DNA from: Bacillota bacterium
GTDB lineage: Bacteria > Bacillota > Sulfobacillia > DUSP01 > JBFMCS01
Assembly: GCA_040754315.1 (NCBI GenBank)
Contig: JBFMCS010000018.1
Span: 1 to 41,184, forward strand
Direction: 5' to 3'
Length of the DNA stretch: 41,184 nucleotides
In this document: piece by piece, positions 33,282 to 41,184 of the stretch
Layout of the letters: the number at the start of each line of letters is the position of its first letter
How positions within the stretch are numbered: position 1 is the stretch's first letter
Position numbers and translations under genes: made by a program
The notes under the pieces: model-generated
Databases searched by the model: none
The model's input: the letters and a program-made list of their open reading frames with translations, nothing else
Told to the model about the DNA's origin: nothing

Positions 33282-33388
33282 TTGTGACGACTGGGCAGAA
33301 AAGGATGTTGGGAGGGATACCTCTTCATCTAGGACTCAGCGCTTATAATCTTTGACAGAGTTAAATGTTGCGGAAAGGAGTGGCCTTT

Positions 33389-34570
33389 GTGAAAGCTCTG
33401 CTGTTGGGACTGGGCGGCGTGGGCACGGTGATCGCCAGGACCCTGGCCAAGACAAAAAGGTTTGAACAGATCGTCCTGGCCGATCTTAACGAAAAGCATA
33501 TCAACGCTTTGGCAGCGGAATTGGGCGCTGGCTTTAGCGCCCGCCGGACTGACGCGAGCAGTATGGCCGACCTGACCGAGGCGACGCGAGGCGTCGACCT
33601 GGTGATCAATGCCACCATCCCCCAGTTCAATTACAACGTGATGGACGCGGCGGTGGCCAATAAGCTTCACTACCTGGACCTGGCTTCGCACGGCCCGATC
33701 CGGCTGCCGGGACGGATTACCATCCTGGAGCAGATCGAGAAGTATGACGCCAAGTTTAAGGCGAACGACCGGGCCGCTTTCCTCTGCAGCGGCATCGACC
33801 CGGGCAGTTCGAATATCTTCGCCCGCTACCTGGCCGACCAGATGGATGAGGTGGAAGAGGTGCTGGTCCGCGACGCGGACCTGAGCGAAATAGAGGGTTA
33901 CGATTTCGCTATGGGTAGCTTTTCTCCCGATGTGGTGATCGAAGAGTGCCTGCAGCCTTACCTCAATTACGAGAACGGGGAGTTCGTCCAGGGGGTGGCC
34001 CTTTCCGATGAAGACGAATTTGACTTCCCCGCCCCGATCGGCCGGCAAAAGGTTTACTCAGTCTCGCACGAAGAGGTCGGCACTATCCCCCGTTACCTGA
34101 ACAAGCCGATCAAAACCTGCAACTTCAAGTACGCGCTCAACAGTGAGCTGGTCAACGTGCTGAAGGTGTTGAGGCTGCTCGGGCTTGATGGCACCGAGCC
34201 GGTCGAAGTAAGGGGAGTGAAGGTAGCGCCACGTGACGTGGTCACCGCCCTGCTCCCCAAACCGCTTGAGCTAAGCGGCAAATTGAAGGGCTGGCTCTGC
34301 GTCGGCACGCTGGTCCGCGGGGTCAAGGACGGCAGGAAGGTGGCCAGGTTCATGTACTCGCTCGAGTCACACGAGGAAGCGTACAGGGTGGCTAAGGCCC
34401 AGGGCACCTCGTTCCAGACCGGGGTCCCTGCCGCGCTGACGGCCGATCTATTCGCCGACGGGTTGATTGCCCTGCGTGGGGCCTTCCCGGCGGAGGCGAT
34501 CGATCCCGGGTCTTTCGTCGAGCGCCTGCCCGAGTACGGCTTGCACATCTATATCGAGGACCGGAGCTGA
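33389..34570 (+). CDS. saccharopine dehydrogenase family protein
   Basis: A 393-aa oxidoreductase. The N-terminal Rossmann fold has MKALLLGLGGVGTVIARTLA (1-20) and a strand ending IVLADLNEKH, then TRGVDLVINATIPQFN and HYLDLASHG. The middle segment FLCSGIDPGSSNIFARYLAD is the family's dimer/substrate region. Members include saccharopine dehydrogenases, lysine 6-dehydrogenase and carboxynorspermidine dehydrogenase; the choice cannot be made from motifs. The GTG at 33389 is chosen because AAAGGAG lies eight bases upstream. It shares direction and composition with the symporter before it, so it probably metabolises the imported amino acid or amine. A strong stem follows its stop. Confidence 0.88.
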   Translation: MKALLLGLGGVGTVIARTLAKTKRFEQIVLADLNEKHINALAAELGAGFSARRTDASSMADLTEATRGVDLVINATIPQFNYNVMDAAVANKLHYLDLASHGPIRLPGRITILEQIEKYDAKFKANDRAAFLCSGIDPGSSNIFARYLADQMDEVEEVLVRDADLSEIEGYDFAMGSFSPDVVIEECLQPYLNYENGEFVQGVALSDEDEFDFPAPIGRQKVYSVSHEEVGTIPRYLNKPIKTCNFKYALNSELVNVLKVLRLLGLDGTEPVEVRGVKVAPRDVVTALLPKPLELSGKLKGWLCVGTLVRGVKDGRKVARFMYSLESHEEAYRVAKAQGTSFQTGVPAALTADLFADGLIALRGAFPAEAIDPGSFVERLPEYGLHIYIEDRS

Positions 34571-34594
34571 CAGGACAAGCGAACCAGGCATAAA

Positions 34595-34619
34595 GAAGCC
34601 GGGGCTGAGCCCCGGCTTC
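34595..34619 (+). terminator. Terminator-like hairpin after the dehydrogenase gene
   Basis: GAAGCCGGGGC (34595-34605) and GCCCCGGCTTC (34609-34619) form a perfect 11-bp stem with a three-base loop, 24 bases after the stop. There is no T-tract, so termination may be weak or bidirectional; the vapC gene converges on it from the other side. Confidence 0.72.
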
Positions 34620-34629
34620 CTCTGATCCG

Positions 34630-35031
34630 TTAAGGTTCGAATCGTAGAATCTCTTTGACAGAGTCAAAGTGCCTGTCAAAACTCACGATGCCTTCAAGCT
34701 CATAGTTTATCACTACAGCGACATGAAGAGCATCCCGTGCATTCAATCTAGGATGCGCTTCTAGGACCTCACCTGTTGTTAGAATTTCTTTGGTCGTAAT
34801 GGGGAACACCTGTGGAAATATCTTCAAAACCGTTTCCACCAACTTGATTCCCTTCTTCATGCTGTTCTTATTGGAATAAACATGGAGGATTTCCTGGAGT
34901 ATTTCTGAGCTAATATTAAAACCCATCGGATTCAACATAACTTGCTTCAAGACATGCTGGGATTTTTCTCGAAAGGGATGAGGTTTTCCGGAAGCGTAAA
35001 TGAAGATGTTCGTATCAATCAACTTCATCAT
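34630..35031 (-). CDS. vapC: PIN-domain toxin (VapC-like ribonuclease)
   Basis: A 133-aa PIN-domain protein. Acidic residues of the metal site lie in MKLIDTNIFIYASG (Asp near residue 6), ISSEILQEIL (Glu), NARDALHVAVVI (Asp) and VSFDRHFDSV (Asp). The length is typical for VapC-type endoribonucleases, which cleave tRNA or rRNA. ATG 35031 or the adjacent 35028 overlaps the antitoxin's end by 14-17 bases, so the pair is translationally coupled. It is lower in GC than the neighbouring clpB. It converges with the saccharopine-dehydrogenase-like gene. Confidence 0.87.
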   Translation of the reverse strand: MMKLIDTNIFIYASGKPHPFREKSQHVLKQVMLNPMGFNISSEILQEILHVYSNKNSMKKGIKLVETVLKIFPQVFPITTKEILTTGEVLEAHPRLNARDALHVAVVINYELEGIVSFDRHFDSVKEILRFEP

Positions 35032-35272
35032 TGAGCACCTTTTCGATTGATCTTTCCACGTCTTGCCATTCAATCACTTCCGCAAGGGCAAACTCTCCGG
35101 AGGCTATTCTCCTAAGAGCCTCCTTGACTTCCTCCTCACGGTTGACGAAGTATTTTTCTCTCAATGATTCCCTGACCAGCTCCCCAATCGAGCAGTTTGC
35201 TTCCCGGGCCTTATCCCTTAAAAGCAGAAACTCATCATTGCTTATTAAGATCTCCAGCCTTTTGTTTAACAC
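35015..35272 (-). CDS. vapB: VapB-like antitoxin (ribbon-helix-helix)
   Basis: An 85-aa protein. The N-terminal strand MLNKRLEILISNDEFLLLRD and helix REANCSIGELVRESLREKY fit a ribbon-helix-helix DNA-binding fold. The acidic C-terminus (QDVERSIEKVLNDEVD) is suited to bind the PIN toxin. GTG 35272 is chosen because GGAGG lies eight bases upstream; the in-frame TTG at 35278 is only two bases from it. It is the first gene of the toxin-antitoxin operon under the promoter at 35306-35333. Confidence 0.85.
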   Translation of the reverse strand: MLNKRLEILISNDEFLLLRDKAREANCSIGELVRESLREKYFVNREEEVKEALRRIASGEFALAEVIEWQDVERSIEKVLNDEVD

Positions 35273-35305
35273 GGTCAAGACCTCCGGATATATACGGTTA
35301 GCTTT

Positions 35306-35333
35306 ATTGTAGCCGGTTTTCCGGTAAAGTCAA
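35306..35333 (-). promoter_or_regulatory. Sigma-A-type promoter of the vapBC operon
   Basis: On the minus strand TTGACT (35333-35328) and TACAAT (35311-35306) are 16 bases apart. A CCGG-A4-CCGG-like repeat sits in the spacer (CCGGAAAACCGG), an 8-bp palindrome-like motif that could be the site of the ribbon-helix-helix antitoxin. Confidence 0.78.
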
Positions 35334-35693
35334 GCAGGGGGCTTGCGCCCACAGCGTCTAGAACCGGCACAGGCCCCCTCTAGCAGATCCGTAGAGGGAG
35401 GCGAACTAAGTCCCGCTCCCATATCCGCATATTCATCATATCTTGGTAATCCCTCATTGATCAGGTGAGGTCACTAGACGTTCACAGGTCCGGGGTTACT
35501 TGGGGACCCTGGGCCCTGCTGATCTCAAGCGCATCCCAGAAAGGCCGGGGCTCCTTTGCACCCAGGTTTCGACAGTGCATGGGAGGGGAAGGCAAGCCCA
35601 CTAGTTTTGTAGTATCCTGGTGGCCTGGCCGCTATCCTCACGGGGACTTGTCCCAAATGATTATGCGGATTCCCCCGCCGATAGCCTCAATGG
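35334..35693. other. 360-bp region between vapBC and clpB with nothing recognised
   Basis: It contains only short overlapping frames with no family signal. No T-tract terminator for clpB was seen; the clpB stop lies at its right edge. No RNA motif was recognised. Confidence 0.5.
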
Positions 35694-38309
35694 CTAGCCG
35701 GGGACGGGAGATATCCTAAAGCTCAAGTCTTCTCCATCGAAATCCACAGTAACACGGGAGTTCTCCTCCAGCTCCCCGGCCACCAGTTTTCGCGCCAGGG
35801 CAGTCTCGATCTCCCTCTGTATCAAGCGCTTCAGCGGCCTGGCCCCATATACAGGGTCGAACCCTGACCGGGCCAGGTAGTCCCGGGCATCGCCGGTGAT
35901 TTCCAGGGTTACCCTCCGGTCCTTCAACCGCTGCCGCACCAGGTCTACCTGGATGTCCACGATCCTGCCTATTTCCTCCAGGGTTAGGGGCTTGAAGAGC
36001 ACCACCTCATCCAGGCGGTTTAGGAACTCCGGCCTGAAGTGGGTCCTGAGTTCCCTCATGACCGCTTCCGAGGCGGACGCGGGAACCCCTCCAGTGAGGC
36101 TGAGGCTCTCTGTCAAGTGCTGGCTGCCGATGTTTGATGTCTGTATCAGGATGGTATTGCGGAAGTCCACGGTGCGCCCGTGGCCATCGGTGAGCCTGCC
36201 GTCATCGAACACCTGGAGGAGCACGTTGAAGACCTCAGGGTGAGCCTTTTCAACCTCGTCCAGGAGTATGACTGAATAGGGCCTGCGCCTGACCGCCTCC
36301 GTAAGCTGCCCGCCCTCATCGTAGCCCACATATCCCGGGGGGGCACCTATGAGCCTGGCCACGGCATGCTTCTCCATGTACTCGCTCATGTCCACCCGTA
36401 TCATGTTATCCTCAGTGTCAAAAAGGGCCTCCGCCAGTGCCCGGGCCAGCTCAGTCTTGCCCACGCCCGTGGGGCCCAGGAAAAGGAAGACCCCTGCAGG
36501 GCGCCTGGGATCCTTCAGCCCTGACCTCGCCCTCAGGACCGCGTCCACCACCTTCTTGACCGCTTCGTCCTGCCCTACCACCCGGCGTTGAAGGGTCTCC
36601 CCAAGCCTCAAGAGCTTCTCCCTCTCCCCCTCCACAAGCCTAGTAACGGGCACCCCGGTCCAGCGGGAGACCACCTCGGCGATCTCGTCGGGGGTCACCT
36701 CTTCCCTGAGAAGGCGACCCTGCCCGTTGCCAGCCAGGCGAGCCTCGGTCTCCCTGAGCCTGGACTCCAGCTCAGGCATGGCGCCATACTGGATCTCTGC
36801 TGACCTTTCATAGTCGTACCTCTTCTGTGCCTGCTCCATCTCATGCCTCAGGGAGTCCATCCGTTCCTTCAAAGAGGATATCTCTTTGAGGTCTCCTTTC
36901 TCCGACTCCCAGCTTGCCTTCAGCAAGTCCCTCTCTGACCTGAGGCCTGCCAGCTCCCTCTCCAGATCTGCCAGGCGTTCCGAGGAGGCCTTGTCCCTCT
37001 CCCTCCTTAATGCCGCAGCCTCCACCTCCAACTGCACTATCCGGCGCTCCAGGGTTTCCAGCTCCTCAGGCATGCTCTCCATCTCGGTCTTGAGCTTGGC
37101 GGCTGCCTCGTCCACCAGGTCTATAGCCTTGTCAGGCAGGAAACGGTCGGATATGTAGCGGTGGCTGAGGACGGCCGCCTGTACCAGGGCAGCATCCTGG
37201 ATCTTGACCCCATGGTGGAGCTCGTACCTCTCCCTCAAACCCCTGAGAATCGAAATGGTATCCTCAACGCTTGGTTCCCCCACCATGACCGGCTGGAAGC
37301 GGCGCTCCAAGGCCGCATCCTTCTCTATATGCTTGCGATACTCGTTCAGGGTTGTGGCGCCGATGCAGTGGAGTTCTCCCCGGGCCAGCATGGGCTTGAG
37401 CATGTTGGCAGCGTCCATGGAGCCTTCTGCCTTCCCGGCGCCCACTACCGTGTGGATCTCGTCAAGGAACAGGATGATCTGGCCCTGGGCGGCGGTGACC
37501 TCCTTGAGAACCGCCTTCAGCCTTTCCTCGAACTCCCCCCTGTACTTGGCCCCGGCTACCAGAGACCCCATGTCCAGGGATATGATGCGCTTGTTCTTCA
37601 GGCTGTCGGGCACGTCGCCCGCGGCTATGCGCCGGGCCAACCCCTCTACAATGGCCGTCTTGCCCACACCAGGCTCACCGATGAGAACCGGGTTGTTCTT
37701 GGTTCGCCGGGACAGGACCTGGATGGTCCTGCGGATCTCCTGGTCCCGGCCTATGACAGGGTCCAGCCTGTTCTGTTCCGCCAGCTTGGTCAGGTCTATG
37801 CCGTAGGTTTCCAGGGCCTCGTAGGTGGCCTCTGGGGACGGGCTGGTCACCCGCTGGTGGCCCCTCACCTCAGCCAGGCACTCCAGCACCCGGGATCGAT
37901 CCACATTATGGCTGGCCAGGAGCCTGCCCACCGGCGTGTCGCGGCGCTCGCCCAGCATTGCCAGGAGGAGATGCTCCACGCTAACGTACTGGTCCTTGAG
38001 GGCGCTGGCCTCGTCCTGAGCCCTAACCAGCAGGCTGCTGAGCCTCTGGGTTATGTATGTGCCTCCCTGGGCAGCCCCAGGCCCAGATACTCGGGGCATT
38101 GCCCCGAGTTCCTGCCGCAATGCGGCCTTGAATGCCCCAAGGGATACGCCGCAGCGCTCCAGGATCCGCGGCACTACACCCTTCTCCTGTTCTACAAGCG
38201 CCGCGAGGAGGTGTTCCACCTCAACGGCCTGGTGGCTGTAGCGAATGGCCAGGTCGCCCGCGTTGCTCAGGGCCTCCCTGGACTTCTCAGTGAGTTTTCC
38301 AGCATCCAT
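35694..38309 (-). CDS. clpB: ATP-dependent disaggregase ClpB
   Basis: An 871-aa Hsp100 chaperone that extracts proteins from aggregates with DnaK. The N-domain (about 1-145) has two Clp repeats ([30 protein letters not shown]). NBD1 has Walker [14 protein letters not shown] and Walker [17 protein letters not shown] long coiled-coil middle domain (about 405-525, rich in Glu/Arg/Leu) separates ClpB from ClpC/ClpA. NBD2 has [19 protein letters not shown] and [19 protein letters not shown] 38309 follows GGGGGGAG. No CIRCE or CtsR box was found upstream. TTTTCT/TAGAAT with 17 bp spacing at about 38400 is a weak promoter candidate. Length is normal (about 860 aa). Confidence 0.97.
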   Translation of the reverse strand: MDAGKLTEKSREALSNAGDLAIRYSHQAVEVEHLLAALVEQEKGVVPRILERCGVSLGAFKAALRQELGAMPRVSGPGAAQGGTYITQRLSSLLVRAQDEASALKDQYVSVEHLLLAMLGERRDTPVGRLLASHNVDRSRVLECLAEVRGHQRVTSPSPEATYEALETYGIDLTKLAEQNRLDPVIGRDQEIRRTIQVLSRRTKNNPVLIGEPGVGKTAIVEGLARRIAAGDVPDSLKNKRIISLDMGSLVAGAKYRGEFEERLKAVLKEVTAAQGQIILFLDEIHTVVGAGKAEGSMDAANMLKPMLARGELHCIGATTLNEYRKHIEKDAALERRFQPVMVGEPSVEDTISILRGLRERYELHHGVKIQDAALVQAAVLSHRYISDRFLPDKAIDLVDEAAAKLKTEMESMPEELETLERRIVQLEVEAAALRRERDKASSERLADLERELAGLRSERDLLKASWESEKGDLKEISSLKERMDSLRHEMEQAQKRYDYERSAEIQYGAMPELESRLRETEARLAGNGQGRLLREEVTPDEIAEVVSRWTGVPVTRLVEGEREKLLRLGETLQRRVVGQDEAVKKVVDAVLRARSGLKDPRRPAGVFLFLGPTGVGKTELARALAEALFDTEDNMIRVDMSEYMEKHAVARLIGAPPGYVGYDEGGQLTEAVRRRPYSVILLDEVEKAHPEVFNVLLQVFDDGRLTDGHGRTVDFRNTILIQTSNIGSQHLTESLSLTGGVPASASEAVMRELRTHFRPEFLNRLDEVVLFKPLTLEEIGRIVDIQVDLVRQRLKDRRVTLEITGDARDYLARSGFDPVYGARPLKRLIQREIETALARKLVAGELEENSRVTVDFDGEDLSFRISPVPG

Positions 38310-38555
38310 GCGTCTCCCCCCATTTCCAGGGCGATTCTATGTGGTACCCTCAGGTTCGTCGATGCCTGTAAGAATCTGGCAGGGCTTGGAGGGCCTCCCC
38401 CCAGGAACCATTCTACCAGTGGCTCGTCCATCAGAAAAGGGGGACTAGAGTGTGCCCAACCTGAGAAGTGTATCCTTAGACATTACACATAAGAGATGCT
38501 GGGGTCAGAAACCCTTGCCCGCTCCCCCAACCCATGAGAGTAAGGAGAGAGGGAA

Positions 38556-39878
38556 ATGAGATACTGGCGAAGATCAATCCTACTGGCCATCTTTAGCGTT
38601 TTCGTGGCGTTCCCGGCCAGCGCCGGGCTTGGTCCTTCGAACCACATGCTATGGTACAGTCTCATGACTCCCACGGACTTCTACCTCTTGCCCGTTCACG
38701 CCTGGCTGGAAAAGAATGACCCCCAAGCAGCGCTGCAGACTCTCATTAAGGGGATTCCCCAGGGCCCCTTGGGCTCTCCCGTACCCTCCAATGTCAGGGT
38801 CCTGGGGGTCACTGTCAAGGACCGCCTTGCCACCGTTGACCTTAGTAGTGAGATCCTGCAGGCTCCCGTAGGCGCCGCAACAGAGGCCATCATGATAGGC
38901 GCCATGGTGAACACCATTACAGCAACCCCCGATATCCAGCGGGTGCAGTTCACGGTGGAGGGTGAAGTCGTCGAGAGCCTGGGTGGCCACATATCTGCTG
39001 AAGGACCCTTTGAGCGCTCGATGAGCCAGATGTACCAGGGCTTCCCCGACGTGGCGAGCCACTGGGCTGAGGGCCAGGTGAACGCATTTGTGCTGCGGGG
39101 GATTATTGAGGGGTACCCCGATGGCACCTTCAAACCCCAGTGGCAGGTTACTCGCGAGGAATTCATCAAGCTGGTGGTGGCCTCCCTGGAACTGGAGGAC
39201 CTCCAGAGGAAAACCCCTTCCTTCACTGATGTGCCCGTAAGCCGCTGGTCATCCCCCCACGTGGAACGTGGTGTTCAACAGGGACTCATCAGACCCGCCG
39301 ACTACGGAGCCACACTGGAACCTGGCAATCCCATTCCCCGGAAGGAGATGGCAGTGATACTGGCCAGGGCAGCTGGACTGGATGAGCCGCCGGAAGGCAG
39401 TACCGGCTGGTACCCGGACCTTGGCGGGCTCACCGACCTTGAGACAGACTATGTGCTTGCCTGCACTGAGGCTGGGCTGCTGGAGGGCTATGAGGACGGT
39501 ACCTTCCGGCCCAACGGCTATCTTACCAGGGCTGAGGCCAGCACCGTCATGGTTCGCCTCACAGGGATGGGAGGGCCCGACATATTCGTGGCCTTCCCTA
39601 GAAGCGGGAACTCGTTCAATCCCTCAGAACCCCTTCTGGTGATGGGGACAGCCCGCACCTTCGAGGGGAACGTACTCATCCAGCTTCTGGATGGGGAAAC
39701 GCAGCTGGATACCACCTTTGTCACGGCCACAGAGGGCATGGGGTGGGGGGTTTTCGCCGCCCTGGCGCCTTGGCCGGAGGGCCAAGCCCCATCGAAACCC
39801 AAGGTTAGGGTGTTCTGGGAGAGCCCGCAGGATGGAAGGGATCTAAGCAGCGTGCTAATCCCCCTGACCGTTGATTGA
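38556..39878 (+). CDS. exported GerMN-SLH-Gmad2 protein
   Basis: A 440-aa exported protein. The signal peptide is MRYWRRSILLAIFSVFVAFP then ASA. Residues about 30-145 are a GerMN domain (YLLPVHAWLEKNDPQAALQT, LGVTVKDRLATVDLSSEIL, ATEAIMIGAMVNTITATPDI), known from spore-germination and sporulation proteins. Three SLH repeats follow (about 160-340: FPDVASHWAEGQVNAFVLRG; YPDGTFKPQWQVTREEF; LLEGYEDGTFRPNGYLTRAE). The last 95 residues are a Gmad2 Ig-like domain (FNPSEPLLVMGTARTFEGNV, GEGMGWGVFAAL-type strand). ATG 38556 follows AAGGAGAG. A GerMN domain anchored to the wall by SLH repeats suggests a role at the cell or spore surface. Confidence 0.9.
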   Translation: MRYWRRSILLAIFSVFVAFPASAGLGPSNHMLWYSLMTPTDFYLLPVHAWLEKNDPQAALQTLIKGIPQGPLGSPVPSNVRVLGVTVKDRLATVDLSSEILQAPVGAATEAIMIGAMVNTITATPDIQRVQFTVEGEVVESLGGHISAEGPFERSMSQMYQGFPDVASHWAEGQVNAFVLRGIIEGYPDGTFKPQWQVTREEFIKLVVASLELEDLQRKTPSFTDVPVSRWSSPHVERGVQQGLIRPADYGATLEPGNPIPRKEMAVILARAAGLDEPPEGSTGWYPDLGGLTDLETDYVLACTEAGLLEGYEDGTFRPNGYLTRAEASTVMVRLTGMGGPDIFVAFPRSGNSFNPSEPLLVMGTARTFEGNVLIQLLDGETQLDTTFVTATEGMGWGVFAALAPWPEGQAPSKPKVRVFWESPQDGRDLSSVLIPLTVD

Positions 39879-39890
39879 TATATCGCTGAC

Positions 39891-39938
39891 AGAAGCCCCC
39901 GGTCGACCGGCCCCCCGCCCGCCTGGCCGGGGGCTTCT
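39891..39938 (+). terminator. Intrinsic terminator after the GerMN-SLH gene
   Basis: AGAAGCCCCCGG (39891-39902) pairs perfectly with CCGGGGGCTTCT (39927-39938), a 12-bp stem over a 24-base G+C-rich loop. It starts 13 bases after the stop. The tail TCTCGT is only partly T-rich. Confidence 0.8.
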
Positions 39939-40024
39939 CGTAATCAGGGAGGCACCACCTGAAGGATGCTGGGCAGGGGGGCGCGAAGTGGAGAGTGTGG
40001 GAAAAACGACGGGAGGTGTTCCTG

Positions 40025-40900
40025 GTGAGGCTTGAAGGAATCTACGCACCCATCCCCACCCCCTTCAAGGAGGAGAAAATACACTACCCAGCGCTCGAGG
40101 AGAACCTTGCGGCGTGGGGAGACAGCAGGCTAGCTGGTCTCGTGGTCTTGGGTTCAAACGGAGAGTTCGTCCTCTTGGAGGAGGACGAGAAGGTGGAGCT
40201 GGTGGGCTTCGTACGCAGGCACTACCCGAGACCGGTGGCGGCGGGAACTGGGTGCGAGTCAACCCAAGCCACCATCCGGCTCACCCGTCGCTGCGCCGAC
40301 GTTGGAGCCGACGCAGCCCTGGTAGTCAACCCGTGCTACTACAAGGGGAGCATGACAGACTCGGCACTGAGAGCATTCTACACGGATGTGGCCGAGGCCT
40401 CGCCGGTACCCGTCATACTCTACAACATGCCCAGGAACACCGGCATAAACCTTTCTGCCTCGCTGGTCAAGGAGCTCTCCAGCCACCCCAACATCATAGG
40501 AATAAAGGACTCATCCGGGAATATCTCGCAGATTGCGGAGCTCATATCAGGGTCCGCCCCGGGTTTCTCTGTGTTCGCTGGCTCGGGCAGCTTCCTGTAC
40601 GCATCGCTTTGCCTGGGGGCCACCGGAGGCACGCTGGCCGTAGCCAACGTGCTTCCTACCCAGTGTGATGACATACTGGCACTCTGTGCCCAGGGCCAGC
40701 ATGAGGAGGCCCGCAAGGCGCAGATGCGCATCCTTGAGGCCAACGCTGCGGTCACGACCAGGTGGGGCGTGGCAGGGCTCAAGGCCGCCATGGATCTGTT
40801 GGGACTCTACGGCGGTAACCCCAGGAAGCCCCTCTTGCCCTTGGCCCAGGAAGCCAGGTTGGAGCTCAGGGCAATACTGCAAAGGGCAGGAGTGCTTTAG
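40025..40900 (+). CDS. DapA/N-acetylneuraminate lyase family aldolase
   Basis: A 291-aa TIM-barrel class I aldolase. It begins RLEGIYAPIPTPF. The phosphate-like loop is VVLGSNGEFVLL, the catalytic tyrosine is in VPVILYNMPRNTG, and the Schiff-base lysine is in NIIGIKDSSGN (about 162). SNGE instead of the TTGE of true dihydrodipicolinate synthases points to 4-hydroxy-2-oxoglutarate or 2-keto-3-deoxy-sugar-acid aldolases rather than lysine synthesis. GTG 40025 is chosen as GGAGG lies eight bases upstream; the earlier in-frame start at 39995 is poorer. It is isolated from other pathway genes in the window, so the substrate is open. Confidence 0.9.
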   Translation: MRLEGIYAPIPTPFKEEKIHYPALEENLAAWGDSRLAGLVVLGSNGEFVLLEEDEKVELVGFVRRHYPRPVAAGTGCESTQATIRLTRRCADVGADAALVVNPCYYKGSMTDSALRAFYTDVAEASPVPVILYNMPRNTGINLSASLVKELSSHPNIIGIKDSSGNISQIAELISGSAPGFSVFAGSGSFLYASLCLGATGGTLAVANVLPTQCDDILALCAQGQHEEARKAQMRILEANAAVTTRWGVAGLKAAMDLLGLYGGNPRKPLLPLAQEARLELRAILQRAGVL

Positions 40901-41094
40901 AGATACCGTTTTCCACGCTCGCCGACGCTGATAGTTACCCACTTCCACTGCCAGTAGGCGTGGACGGGAGACGTAGCCCAGGGCGCCCTCTCGCTGCCCT
41001 GGGTTAACGTGTTCCCGGTCATGTCCTTAACTTGGCGTTCGAACCTCCAACCCACGTTGTCAATGGCCATTAGAAATTCCCCATTTTCGGCCAA
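40897..41094 (-). CDS. small tryptophan-rich hypothetical protein
   Basis: A 65-aa frame from TTG 41094 reads like real protein: MAIDNVGWRFERQVKDMTGN, then PVHAYWQWKWVTISVGERG. GGTGGGG lies seven bases before the TTG; an in-frame ATG lies eight codons later. The frame extends upstream past the TTG for about 14 codons to a TAA. No family is recognised. It overlaps the end of the aldolase gene by four bases on the opposite strand. It may be the surviving 3' end of a larger gene. Confidence 0.4.
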   Translation of the reverse strand: MAENGEFLMAIDNVGWRFERQVKDMTGNTLTQGSERAPWATSPVHAYWQWKWVTISVGERGKRYL

Positions 41095-41184
41095 GAAGAA
41101 TCCCCACCTTCTTGTTCCGGTTCCGAGAGATTAAGAGAGTGTGTTAGGCCAAAGGCGCCACCCCTTCCTGGGCCTTGATCTGCT

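Noticed and set aside
38310-38480. Heat-shock operator (CIRCE or CtsR box) upstream of clpB
   Set aside because: I looked for the TTAGCACTC inverted repeat and the GGTCAAA direct repeat and found neither.
39995-40024. Upstream start of the DapA-family gene at 39995
   Set aside because: The GTG at 40025 has GGAGG eight bases upstream and gives the standard N-terminus; the extra residues (MWEKRREVFL) are atypical.

Overview
The window is about 41 kb of GC-rich DNA, most likely from a spore-forming, S-layer-bearing member of the Bacillota (Clostridia-like). The evidence is two SLH-domain exported proteins (one with GerMN and Gmad2 spore-germination domains), a canonical T-box leader, a YtrA-type GntR/ABC operon, sigma-A-type promoters, strong Shine-Dalgarno sequences with frequent GTG and TTG starts, and an anaerobe-style set of ferredoxin-like proteins (an ASKHA/2Fe-2S protein and a dicluster 4Fe-4S protein). 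No rRNA, tRNA or CRISPR was seen. I cannot name the species.

Layout. 1-3.6 kb (minus strand): a tightly overlapping operon of HAD hydrolase, MoaD/ThiS-type sulfur carrier, class II aldolase-like enzyme, flavin reductase (one frameshift) and sfsA (about four frameshifts). 3.7-6.1 kb: a DUF362 protein facing an MFS transporter. 6.2-6.7 kb: an orphan RelB/DinJ antitoxin followed by an IS200/IS605 transposase stub. 6.7-9.1 kb: a ytrA-like regulator, ABC ATPase and permease operon, with a perfect inverted repeat lying over its own -10 box. 9.7-13.1 kb: a 4Fe-4S protein, a cupin, an ECF sigma factor overlapping a zinc-finger anti-sigma gene that carries an internal stop, and a class I glutamine amidotransferase. 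13.2-16.7 kb: a threonine operon, thrC followed by a single-ORF fusion of homoserine kinase and aspartokinase, controlled by a T-box with an apparent ACC (Thr) specifier. 16.7-17.3 kb: a 5'-truncated, twice-frameshifted rsgA remnant.

17.35-20.56 kb is a visibly lower-GC cassette abutting the rsgA remnant: an Lrp/AsnC regulator, an unannotated 32-residue membrane peptide, an SSS-family symporter and an agmatinase-family ureohydrolase, all in one direction. 20.6-21.5 kb is decayed DNA with an IS21 istA fragment. 21.5-28.5 kb returns to chromosomal genes: a LiaF-like membrane protein, a zinc-ribbon membrane protein, a ferritin-like protein, homoserine dehydrogenase, the ASKHA ferredoxin and an SLH-GH18 hydrolase. 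28.6-30.3 kb holds a YyaL/DUF255 thioredoxin-domain protein. 30.3-31.6 kb is decayed sequence with a G12 tract. 31.6-34.6 kb is a second transporter/enzyme pair (SSS symporter and saccharopine-dehydrogenase-like protein) whose base and codon use differ from the flanks. 34.6-35.3 kb holds a VapBC-type toxin-antitoxin pair, then clpB, a GerMN-SLH-Gmad2 protein, a DapA-family aldolase, and the end of the window.

How they work together. Aspartokinase, homoserine kinase and threonine synthase are transcribed together under tRNA control, and homoserine dehydrogenase lies 7 kb away, so three of the steps specific to threonine are carried by two adjacent genes. The two symporter-enzyme cassettes look like acquired uptake-and-catabolism units for small nitrogenous or amino-acid substrates. 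The strongest novelty candidates are the ThrB-LysC fusion, the 32-residue symporter-associated peptide, the agmatinase-symporter cassette and the aldolase/MoaD/HAD operon. The concentration of frameshifts (sfsA, flavin reductase, rsgA, anti-sigma) means either real gene decay or residual indel errors; sequence alone cannot separate these.
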